Positions 54,977 through 64,000 of a stretch of 64,000 bases of DNA are shown here, piece by piece. The stretch comes from Halichondria panicea (taxonomy: Eukaryota; Porifera; Demospongiae; Suberitida; Halichondriidae): assembly GCF_963675165.1 (NCBI RefSeq), contig NC_087392.1, positions 1,751,001-1,815,000 of the forward strand, written 5' to 3'. Within the stretch, counting starts at the first letter, position 1, and the number at the start of each line of letters is the position of its first letter. Under the pieces are notes generated by a model. That model did no database searches. It saw only the letters and a program-made list of their open reading frames with translations, and had not been told where the DNA came from. Both the position numbers and the translations under genes were made by a program.

Positions 54977-56788
54977 GGAGACTCATCGCAGACAGCTGGT
55001 AGTGCTGAGAGAAGACCTACACTCGGCTAAAGAGGCACTGACTCTCATCGACTCACAACACAGCCTCACCAAGGAGGTCACCACCACCACCCCTCCACAC
55101 ACACAAGTTGACCCACCCTCTTCCACACACTACAGGGACACAGTGAGGAGAGAAGGCTGGTTGAGCTTCATTACAGGGAACTAGAGGATGAGGTAACCTA
55201 ACAAGTGTAATGATTCAGTGGGCCAGGTTATTCTTTAAACCCAGCACAAAGAGTTGAAAGAGAAGGCAGCTCACTTGGAGACAGAGCTGTCCACAGTCAG
55301 AAAAGGTGTGTGTATTGTCCAAATGCACTGTTATGGAAACCATGATGTCTTAACTATAGATTAATGGAATGTCAAAGATTTTGAGGCTTGTGTTCTGTAC
55401 ACATTTGCAGTATCAATTCCAGTGAATTTGGTGACCTTGTTATCCATCACTAGTTGACAATAACGCTTCATCAAGTGATTACCTCACTTCCTACCTATAC
55501 CCCCCCCCCCTTCGTGTTGTAGGGAGTCTTGGATTCCCTGGTCGTCTGTCAGAGGTCCAGTGCTCCATAGAGAGGGCTCAGGAGGAGCTGGACATGATAC
55601 GGGTGACCATTGCTGAGAAAGACACACAGCTGCTGCATGCACATGACCAACTTCTGTGAGTAAATTTTACTTTACTATTAAATTTTGGACTGACTCTTGT
55701 CCGATGTCTCACACACACACACACATTACACACAGAGGATTGAGACAGTGTTTTGCACATGTTCTGGCAGGATTGAAACCGGTGGACATTTGCAAGTCAT
55801 GTGATCACACTCATCTATCACGTGACAACGGGTATGAAATATCCTCCCAACTGGTGGACAAGCTTCAATCTTTGGTCAACGATGGAAATGTGGAAAGGTG
55901 AGTGTAGTATGAAGAATGTGATGCCTTTTTTGTATTTCTGCAATTATGCCTTGATTTTTTAGTTTTAGATACAACATCACTGTTGCATTTTGTAACCGTA
56001 TAGGAGGGACCTATTTCATGTGCCCTGCTATGTTTTTACAGGTTTCTACTGGAAACATCAAGGAGTGGCACTCACGACAACACGGCTGGTGGGGACAGCA
56101 ACAACTGCTCAGACACCAACTCCATACTACCGGAGGCAGAACTAGGTACAGTCAGTACAGTATTGTACACACATCATACATTAGCCTCGATTCCAGGCCG
56201 CTCCTTGTTGAGGCCTTGTGAAGGAGGCTAATCATACATATACACTGTACAGCTCTCTTGTTCTAATATTAAAATTGCACATTTTTTGTGCATGCCAATC
56301 ACGGTTAAATTTATTTGCTCGTGCATGTATGAATCTAGCAGCTTTGTTTAGGCGTTTCTATGCATCCATCACTACACATCTCACTCCCCTCCCCAGATTT
56401 GACACTGACTGAGTCACAGACGGAGGAACCTCACGAATTCAATAGCCCTCCGAGAGGCCCTGCTTCAGTAAGCTCCGCCTCGAACCCAGTCATCACCCCT
56501 CTCAATCTGTCGTCTGAACTCCACCCCCTATCTCCACCCACCAGCGAGGCCTCCACCCTAACCATGTCTCATTTCAATCACCTACTCCCCCCCTCAAGTA
56601 TGAACACAAATAGCTTAAGGACGGACTCCCCTCTGAGCAGCAGTGTGGGGGCCAGGGGCCAGCTGGACACACAGAGCTGTTTGACCACATCCAGTGAGAT
56701 GGAGTTCAAAACAGACCTTGCTAGTTTGGACGCTGATATAGCTAGACTGCAGATACAGTTCAGAGTGGCATTGAAAAAATCCTCTTAG
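52813..56788 (+). CDS. Coiled-coil protein, probable centrosome/cytoskeleton type (intact copy)
   Basis: Starts MSCNSTSDTETGLPGG at 52813. Exons: 52813-53034, 53093-53228, 53277-53451 and 53567-about 54390 (basic segment KRRTKRAHRRLQTEPRKPF, then Ser/Thr/Pro-rich disorder, ending EKCLMMEIANIEQGLAST); then LTSCLDRLKSCVPEQ..TEQLEQEKAQLL (54572-54720), VIQSEYAYSEAMGQLELATK (54807-54895), ETHRRQLVVLREDLHSAKEA (from 54976), KEKAAHLETELSTV, LSEVQCSIERAQEELDMIRV (55523-55656), LRQCFAHVLAGLKPVD..CDHTHL (55737-55897) and a last exon from about 56397 with LASLDADIARLQIQFRVALK near the end. Long heptad stretches suggest a scaffold. The layout recalls vertebrate CCDC14-type centriolar-satellite proteins, but I cannot confirm that. 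All exons stay open. Confidence 0.65.
54933..54974. repeat. (CA)21 tract forming a splice acceptor
   Basis: The pure CA tract ends in CACAG directly before the exon TGGAGACTCATCG of the intact coiled-coil gene, replacing the usual pyrimidine tract. Confidence 0.85.
56182..56230. mobile_element. Palindromic micro-element, 49 bp, 9-bp target duplication
   Basis: TAGCCTCGATTCCAGGCCGC at the left, GAAGGAGGCTA at the right. The exact 9-mer ATCATACAT is at 56173-56181 and 56231-56239. Absent from the matching intron of block 1 (about 50145). Confidence 0.88.
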
Positions 56789-56936
56789 TATGTACGTATA
56801 ATGTTGCATCTATGTACGTGTGTATCAATGATTGTGCTCATTCTTGTCACTATAATTAAAAATTGATTGTGATCTTCATCTATTGTACACGCCCCAGCTT
56901 CGGATGTAAAACTATAATTATATCAGAGTACCATAA

Positions 56937-59900
56937 CTAGTTCTCATTATGGTGAATTTTCTTGAGCATAGCAGATTGTCCTTGATGTGTGATGATAATG
57001 GTAGCTATGCCGCCTTGTTGCCATGGCTCTCCATCAACTTGTATGGGCACACTGCCGTGTACAACCACCTGAGGCGAGAAAACAAATAACAAATAATTTA
57101 CCTTCTCCAATCCAAATTCTAAGTAATGTACGTAGACCCCCCGGGGGCTTTAGGAAAAATAGACACTGCATGCACGTACGCTCCTGGTATATAATACACA
57201 TCAGAAACTTATGCATGCATTTACCACTATTTACCTTAATTTCTCGAGCTTGTCCTATCTTGAGAGGTTCATCCACACCCACTTGTATCCTGCCAACATG
57301 AAGGGAGGAGTAGATACCCACCACCTCCAGTCGTCTATCGTCCATCCTACAGGCTCCAAATCTCCCCTCCCCCTCAGTAGGTGTGGTCCAAACAGTGCAT
57401 CCTGCTGACCAGCTGTTGATATTTGAGATGACCAGACCTTCCAAGTGAGGGAGGCAATGTTTGACCCCATCCAGGTAGAGCTGAGAGGGTGTACGAGGAG
57501 AGATAGAATCACTGCCACACATAATTATACAGTTGAATTTAGAGTAATCTCTATGATGCTACCGTACTTATATTCGATTTAAGGCGACACCAGGACTTCA
57601 ACATAATTTTTCAACCTCAAAAGAAACGACCTCTGGCTTCATAATTATTTAAAAGTGTCGCCTTAAATCAAATAATTACGGTATACCATAGGGTTTGCCA
57701 TCACCGAACCGTTTTCAACTACTGTTATTGTTATACAGATTGGAGGTAAACTGCAGACTGTAGTTATTAGACGCATTCGTGAATACTCAGTTAATTGGTG
57801 CTTACTTCAATCTTTTCGTGGAGGTTCTTGCAAGACTGCTGTAACACGTCCTTGGCTCCGAGGCCCAGGTACCATGCCTGTAGAGGTAACATCCATCAGA
57901 TTGGGTTATGTTATAGCTAGGTAAGAGGTCCACACAAGTTAAGTTGTTAGCTTGTAAGAAGTACAACATGTGTTAATTTGTTAGCTTGTAAGAAGTACAA
58001 CATGTGTTAAGTTGTTAGCTTGTAAGAAATACAACATGTGTTATTAATACGGGTGTATCCACATAAGTTAAGGTAATGCAAATGTGACGTCTTCTTAGGC
58101 CAGTTTGCAGGCTCTTTAGTTACCATGGATACTATAACGAATACTACTGTAACTACGCATGCTCTTACCTTGTTGCTCTTACCTTGTTGATGATCCTACT
58201 GCTGAACAGCGATGGGTACGACTGTCTAGTTTGATGGAAGTCCAGAGCAACGCCGGCTCCACACCCAAACCCAAGGTAGTTGTTCATCATCAACTGTTTG
58301 CGGCCCTTTCTCAGACCAAGATACTTGGACTCATCAATGGTGACACTCCATCTGTAGACAGTAAATACGTATGTTCAAATCAAAATCAAGAGCTTAGACT
58401 ACAAATTTAACAGAAGATAATAATAGTTACCCACGTATAAGGAGTCTTTCTGGTATACACACAGACAAAAATTGCATTCCAAGCCACTACTAACCGTACA
58501 AACTCTGTTGTACTGTACAGTACATAGGACATTATTCAACACTGACCTGTCCAGTAGAGCCACGGGCGCATGATGCACATCCTGTATGACTGTCTCCAAG
58601 TCCTCGTTCTCGTAGCCACTCCCCCAACCGAGCATCCTGGCCAGATCGTTACCCGTGCCCAGAGGGAGGGTAGCCACTGGAGGGGGACTCTGAGTGGAGG
58701 GGGTATAGCAAGCTGCTGTTAGTTGTGACCATATAGAGGAAAGCCAGTATATAAAATAATCTATTCTCTAGTGTACTACGTACTATAGAAATGCCAGTAT
58801 CACACAATACAATGTGATAACTTTGGCATGTATATGGATTGTGAATTCAACTCACTTTGAGAGAACACTTGTCAATTGCTGAGAGGACCCAGCCCACAGT
58901 TCCATCTCCCCCACACACCAGCAGCCTCCAGTGAGAGTCTGGACACACTCTACACAGCTCTAGGCCTGCCTCTGGGAGATCTCGAGAAACGTCTATCACC
59001 TGTGTGAGAATGGTGGATATTGGAAGAAAGGTTAAGACATAGTTGGGAAGAAAAGGGGGAAAAAATGGAGGGATAGTAGGGAAGAGTTTTAGGTGGGCGT
59101 AGCCCGACCTTTCGTCAGAACGGGAGGTCAGATTGCAAGCTTATCTGAGATTTGTTCTGCTGAAGTGCAACCAACCACGTGAAAAATGCTGCAATCTGAT
59201 AGGGCGCCCTACAGCGGCGGCAGAACAAATCCAAGATAAGCTTGCAACCCGATCTCCCATCCTAAAGGAGGTCGAGCCACGCCCAACTAAGGAAGAGTGG
59301 GTGATGTGTAGTGAGCAACTGATGTTTGAAAGCCTCTCTAGGGAATATGGGTTGAAAGTTATGGGTAGACAAAATTGGCTAAAAATGTCCCGGTAGGAGA
59401 AATGCAATTAGATGGGTATGAAGACACTGACCCACCTGTATTGGATTGAGGAGTCTCCTGAAGATGCTCAAAATCATCTCACCATCTTTGCCGCCACTCT
59501 TTGGGTTGGCTAACACCACGAGAGGTCGCCAGTGCGATGCAAGAAGGGGAGGGGAGATTGCCTCCACCACCAGCCTACAGATTAGTTCCATAAATGAATT
59601 ACTACTATACAACACATGAACTAGACCTACATGACAGTAAATATTGATATGCAGACAAAATAGTTTTCAAAGGTTGAATACACACACACAATGACAACAC
59701 ACCTTTGTCTCCCCTTCCAGCCCTTCTTGTTCAGTTTCACACAGTTTGGAGGCACAATTGATTCTCGACGAGGTCCTAGAGTACAAGAGGATCTTCGCTC
59801 CCTCTCTCCCAGACAATCTTCATGATAGGTCCGTCCACACCAAGCGCAGGCAAAATCTGACAACTCTGGCTGTGCCCCACAGGGAGCCTGACACACAACA

Positions 59901-60289
59901 CAGCTGCTGGAGAGGGGCAGGTTACCTCTGACAAAGAAATGATGCGAGGTAGCGGAACTGGGCAAAGAAAGTGGTTTGCAGTGGTGAGTGTTTTGTCCCT
60001 GCGTCAAACAAGAGCTCAGTGTACACAGTCTGGATCCACATGATTGACATTGTGTGCCTGCAATGCACAGATCTTCACAAACGTTACAGTAGGTCGGCTT
60101 GTCGAGGTACTTGGTCTTCTCCCAGATGTGGGCTCGCAGAGGGTCGCTGGTGTGAATAGAGTACGCAGAGGGTGACTTGCAAGCACGCATGAGCTTGAGA
60201 AACATCCATGAGAGCAGAGTTACCGTCGAGATTAGTAGGCTCGCTGAAATAGGGTCTTGAAGCCACTTGAGCAGAATAAGGTGAGACAT
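56937..60289 (-). CDS. DGKE: Diacylglycerol kinase epsilon
   Basis: Converts diacylglycerol to phosphatidic acid in the ER/plasma membrane. The ATG at 60289 begins [20 protein letters not shown] with a membrane segment ([17 protein letters not shown]), the hallmark of the epsilon type. Two C1 zinc fingers follow in the same exon ([20 protein letters not shown].., [28 protein letters not shown]). The catalytic domain has [17 protein letters not shown] (59550-59455), [16 protein letters not shown] (GGDGT, about 58935-58890), [19 protein letters not shown] (58677-58620), [26 protein letters not shown], then [16 protein letters not shown] and [15 protein letters not shown] (57480-57330). The last exon [13 protein letters not shown] ends at 56937. 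About eight or nine exons, all open. It is tail-to-tail with the coiled-coil gene and head-to-head with the phosphodiesterase. Confidence 0.93.
57560..57683. mobile_element. TACCGTA-family MITE, 124 bp
   Basis: TACCGTACTTATATTCGATT..AAGGCGACAC pairs with GTGTCGCCTT..AAATAATTACGGTA. It lies in a DGK-epsilon intron. Confidence 0.85.
57938..58042. repeat. Three-copy tandem repeat of about 36 bp
   Basis: Units of AAGTTGTTAGCTTGTAAGAA plus GTACAACATGTGTT are repeated three times with one or two changes, in a DGK-epsilon intron. Confidence 0.85.
59091..59288. mobile_element. Foldback MITE of about 200 bp
   Basis: AGGTGGGCGTAGCCCGACCT..GCAAGCTTATCT..TTTGTTCTGC on the left is mirrored by GCAGAACAAAT..AGATAAGCTTGC..AGGTCGAGCCACGCCCAACT on the right; arms of about 75-80 bp with scattered differences. 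In a DGK-epsilon intron. Confidence 0.8.
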
Positions 60290-60568
60290 AGATCTACCTA
60301 TCCTGTAGTGGAATTGTTGCTAAATCATAGATAGAAATCCCAGATAGATAGAAGTTCCACTCACTATATGCAAATCCTTCAGAGTATCCCTTCAAGCTCT
60401 AACAAACAGCAGTCTAGTCTGACACTACTGCCTAGTCATCTGTTTATTGCACCAAACATGAAGGCGTGGCTCATTAGCTAAAATGCTCTGCTTCTATAGA
60501 TCTACGTAGACTACGTGGGTAGGTGCTTGCAACAATGTCATGTATGTCTTGTCCTGATCCTAGCTGTC
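60290..60568. promoter_or_regulatory. Divergent region DGKE / phosphodiesterase
   Basis: 279 bp between the two start codons. Promoter role inferred from the head-to-head layout; no clear core elements. Confidence 0.45.
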
Positions 60569-63500
60569 ATGTCGGTCTTGTTGAAGTCTTCAGCACTTCC
60601 AGCAACACTCTGGCCTTCTTCTAAACTTTACCACAACGATTATCTTCTGCGTGCACTGGCAGCAAGTAGAATAATGGAGTTAGATCTATCGAGGCAGTCT
60701 AATGATGAGTGCTGCCTGCAAACAAGTTCTGAGCCCATTCTGAGACTCTCATCTCCAGACCCAGGCCGTAGAGCACTGCGTCCATGGTCCAGCTCAATTA
60801 ACATGGTGCCTAGGTCAGTGTAGACATTTTGTGGAGCCTATTTGTTTTTGCATTAACACTTGCTCATCTGATTTGCTTGTGTGAAAATTCCTATTGCATG
60901 TGAGGTACGTAGAGATTTATTGTCAGAGAGCCAGCAACTATAGCTAATTATGCATATAGACCTATATAGACTAAGTATACAGTTGGCTGCCCTCAAATCT
61001 GATTGTATATAGGCTAGACTAGTAAGAATGGATGATCGATTCAGGGATTATATATATCAATGTAACTTATTCGAGTGTGAACAAATACTGAGATCCTTTC
61101 AAGACATTTGCTTGGAAAGGTGCAAAGACACTGAGAAGAAACTCATGGTAAACTAAATGGGAATCTATATAGTAGCAGCGGCGTAGGAAGTAATTTCTCA
61201 ATGGGGGGCTTGAATGGAAAAAAATTGCGGCTATCTACATAGTGCAGCTTGATAAGTCATCTCTTTAATAGCCTAGAAAGATACCAGCCCCTTGAGCCCC
61301 CCCCTTCCTACGCCACTGAGTGGGGTGATGATTGTGAGATGCCATGGGAGTAACTGCATGTGCTGTTCAGAGAGTTTGTATGGAGGACGGAGGAGGGGTG
61401 CCAGTCAGAACTCAAATTGATTATTTTGTCCTTCTCATGCAGGTACATGTGTCCCTTGTGTCTGATGACTCAACTAGTGCCTCTATCCAGTGCATCAGAC
61501 ATGTGAGTAGATCTATGTAGAAAACTTTTCAGCTGTTATGCCAAGCATGCATGCATGTGAGTACACATGTAGTAAGAGCTTTACAGCTGTCACAATTCAC
61601 TTGTACCACTACTCTTGGTCGCATACTTCAGATTGCAGCTATAGCAACTACGTACATATCTCGTCAGCTATGAGTAACATCTTCCCTCTATATAATCATT
61701 AAATACTTCATGTGCATGGTTGTATCTGTTTGTTCTGACAGCTCAAGCTGGCGTTGGACGTGAATGTGGCCTACATATTTCGCCATGACGACAAAACCAA
61801 TAAGCTTGTCTGTCAGGTGAGAACAAGAATGAATGGCTCGATCATATTGAGTCAACATCTTTGTACATTTATGCACAGGTTTTCAATGGGATTGATCTGG
61901 TTGAGGACGAAATCCGAATTCCAGTAAGTCATTCCTCATTCCACACACCAGGAGTGCATGCACCCTCACCCTCACACCAGAGGAGGTGATTAGGCTTGAT
62001 CACGTGCAAAATTCCACCGATAATTGTTGCATATGACCAATTATCTAAATTTTAGTCTAATCGAGGTACTCGTGTCGGACTTCCTCTGCCCTTGCCCTCA
62101 CCCCAGCCCTATACTCTCACCCCTCCACAGATCTCCTGTACGAGTATATATGGCAATTGTTTCCAAACCTCTGAAACAGTCACCTTGAACGATGCAAAGG
62201 TATGCATATGTACAATGTCTTGATTTTTAACTCATGTAAAAATTTTTGTACAGGATTCGGTGTATTCGAAAAATTTAACTGTTAATGGTGAGAACAAAAT
62301 GTATATAGTTGCATGATTATGTGTTTATCACATGACAGGTTACGAGCCGACCATGTTGATATGCATGCCGATGAAGGTAGAGCAAAAAGATGGGAGTGAG
62401 CCACTGGTTATTGGTGTCGCTGTTGTTTGTGACAAATCTGACGGAAATAAGTGAGTTCACACCGTCAGGCTAAAAAATGCAATTTTCACACATTCCTTTT
62501 GTGCTTGTGCAGGTTCACCACCAGAGATGAAGAAATACTTGAGAGTTCTATTCAACAGACCACGTGTGTGCTGGACACAACCCTGTCCTTTCATAAAGAG
62601 AGAATACTGAAAGAACACAACCAGCTGCTTTTGGAGGTTGCGAAGAACCTGTTTACCAATCTCAGTAAGTGGTGAATATTATAACTCAAGCGTTTCTGTA
62701 TCTTAGTATATATATATATATATATATATATACACTCATGCAACAAGCAGTATTACCGTTGCTTGATTATATACTTTTAAAGTCTACTGTGGGTAGAATG
62801 CATTGTACTGTTGTTTGTACTATTTACATGTGAGTCACTGTGTAACACGTTGCAGATAATTTGGAGCACCTCCTTCAACAGATCATGAACGAAGCTCGTA
62901 AGCTGATGGAAGCTGAAAAGTTAGTTACAAAAGTCTCCAGAAAACTGGATGGCTGCAGTCAGTAGCTTCAGTAAATTCTTCTTTCTCCAGATGCTCAGTG
63001 TTCATACTGGACGAGCACACTGGGGAGTTGGTAGCCAAGGTTTTCGATGGAGGACTGCCAGACAAACAGAACACTATCAGGCTCAAGATCGGGCAGGGAA
63101 TTGCTGGCCGATGTGGCAGAAACAGGTGCAGTTCCAGTCTGTTTAGCACTGAACAGACTGCATGAGTGTCTGTGTCATACTCTTCTATTTTCAAGAATGC
63201 ATTGTTGTCATGCACCTAATGAGCATGTTAACCGTACGGTGGGAAATGTTTGTGAGGTGCAAAACTTTGCGTATATGGCAGGATAATTTTGTGAGGTGCA
63301 AAATGTTTGCGTTTTTCGAGGGCCTGCAGTTAATGCAAAAATTAAAACTGTGAGAAACTCCCACGCACCGGTATTATTACACATGCAAGGCTCTTGGTAG
63401 GTGTGGCTTCCTGGAATTGATTTCTTCTAGGACGTTTTGCACCTGCGAAAAAAATTTCCCGCTATATATATGGTATGTGTTTACCACTCGGATGGTTTTG

Positions 63501-64000
63501 CATAAACAACAAGATGCTCATAAGCATTCACCCCGTGCGTTGAGCTTCATTGCACAGCCGTTAAAACGGATACGATAAATGTTTACCATATATATATATA
63601 TATAATGACATTATTATAACATTAACTTATCATTATCGGGAATGAATTGGTCGTGAATCTAAAGCAACGATTAAGAAAGTGTGTTTTTGCCTACAAAATT
63701 CAACTATTATTATAATATAGCGTGTTATTTTTCAACTACTGTCTCATTAGCAGTTTATGAAAGTGTCTAGTTCGCTCAAACAGCTCATTTTTGTGTCCAC
63801 ATACACATAAACTGACACACACACACACCAATCACTCTACCCCTGCTCCACGCTGTGCACGTATATGGGGTAATTATTCCAAAATGTGTTTTTGGCTCAT
63901 TGCCTCACACTATTATTGCAACCGTGTGCAGAAGTGATGACGAACACCCCTGATGCCTACGCAAATCCCAAATTCTGCCAGGATATGGACAAGAAGACAG
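60569..64000 (+). CDS. GAF-domain cyclic-nucleotide phosphodiesterase, N-terminal part
   Basis: N-terminal regulatory part of a class I PDE of the PDE5/6/10/11 kind; the catalytic domain lies beyond the window. Exons: 60569-60813, 61027-61147 (MDDRFRDYIYQCNLFE), 61443-61502, 61742-61816, 61879-61923, 62131-62199, 62254-62287, 62339-62450, 62513-62664, 62856-about 62918, about 62991-63124 and 63933 onward, all phase-consistent up to the last two. GAF-A: LALDVNVAYIFRHDD, VFNGIDLVEDEIRIP, MLICMPMKVEQ, VIGVAVVCDK, FTTRDEEILES. GAF-B: LEHLLQQIMNEARKLMEAEK, CSVFILDEHTGELVAKVFDG, KIGQGIAG and TPDAYANPKFCQDMD. At the GAF-B segment near 63113 the expected VAETG reads one base out of frame (see findings). 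Subfamily not decided. Confidence 0.82.
61176..61318. mobile_element. MITE with CAGTGGCGTAGG-type ends
   Basis: Left end CAGCGGCGTAGGAAGT, right end CTTCCTACGCCACTG, 143 bp, with short C/G runs inside each end. Resembles hAT-type non-autonomous elements, but no target duplication is obvious. In the second PDE intron. Confidence 0.7.
62707..62731. repeat. (TA)12 microsatellite
   Basis: Pure TA tract in a PDE intron. Confidence 0.85.
63229..63475. repeat. TACCGTA-family MITE, diverged
   Basis: TAACCGTACGGTGGGAAAT at the left and ATTTCCCGCTATATATATGGTA at the right are partly inverted; the interior repeats GTGCAAAA and GCG words. In the PDE intron before the last visible exon. Confidence 0.55.

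Larger units (their letters stand above)
50385..56520. repeat. Segmental duplication, block 2
   Basis: Counterpart of 46150-50240, containing the decayed MRH copy C (-) and the intact coiled-coil gene (+). It is longer because block 1 lost internal coiled-coil exons. The junction between blocks lies at about 50240-50385. Confidence 0.85.

Noticed and set aside
61980-62093. A further copy of the 1241-1321 hairpin family
   Set aside because: AGAGGAGGTGATTAGG and GTCGGACTTCCTCTG are only loosely similar and the arms do not pair well; too weak to list.

Overview
This is eukaryotic, animal-type DNA. Genes are split by many short introns (about 50-150 bp is common). The gene set is metazoan: TAK1/MAP3K7-like kinase, TENT5, a GAF-domain cyclic-nucleotide phosphodiesterase, DGK-epsilon, WARS2, UBE3D and TANGO2. 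The small introns, close gene spacing, A+T-rich intergenic DNA and very dense short inverted-repeat elements suggest a compact early-branching animal genome, most likely a sponge. The phylum is inferred by eye and was not tested. I saw no CRISPR arrays, rRNA genes or tRNA genes, and no retroviral, LTR or Polinton-like element.

Layout from left to right: WDR3 (-, its C-terminal end runs off the left edge); TANGO2 (+); a GH25 lysozyme (-); an unknown multi-pass membrane protein (+); UBE3D (-); TENT5 (+); a decayed DDX18 copy (-) followed by an intact DDX18 (-), as a tandem duplication; ILVBL/HACL2 (+); a coiled-coil plus PH-domain protein (-); a tyrosine-motif adaptor-like protein (-); WARS2 (+); a TAK1-like kinase (-); three related mannose-6-phosphate-receptor-like (MRH) membrane genes (-), two of them inside a segmental duplication with two copies of a coiled-coil gene (+); DGK-epsilon (-); and a GAF phosphodiesterase (+) running off the right edge.

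Every plus-strand gene has a minus-strand partner starting head-to-head, 92 to about 805 bp away, and pairs meet tail-to-tail with 53 to about 330 bp between stops. Shared promoters are therefore the likely rule here. WDR3 and DDX18 both act in ribosome biogenesis. DGK-epsilon, TAK1, the tyrosine-motif adaptor and the GAF phosphodiesterase are signalling proteins. Lysozyme, TENT5, TAK1 and the MRH receptors could serve innate defence and secretion, but that grouping is only suggestive.

The most notable features are: (1) a segmental duplication (about 46.15-50.24 kb and 50.39-56.52 kb) in which opposite members of a divergent gene pair have decayed; (2) tiny near-perfect palindromic elements with TAG(C/T)CTCG ends and exact 9-bp target duplications; (3) a set of MITEs sharing TACCGTA ends; and (4) splice donors at the first bases of long dinucleotide repeats, including pure (CA)162 and (CA)144 tracts.
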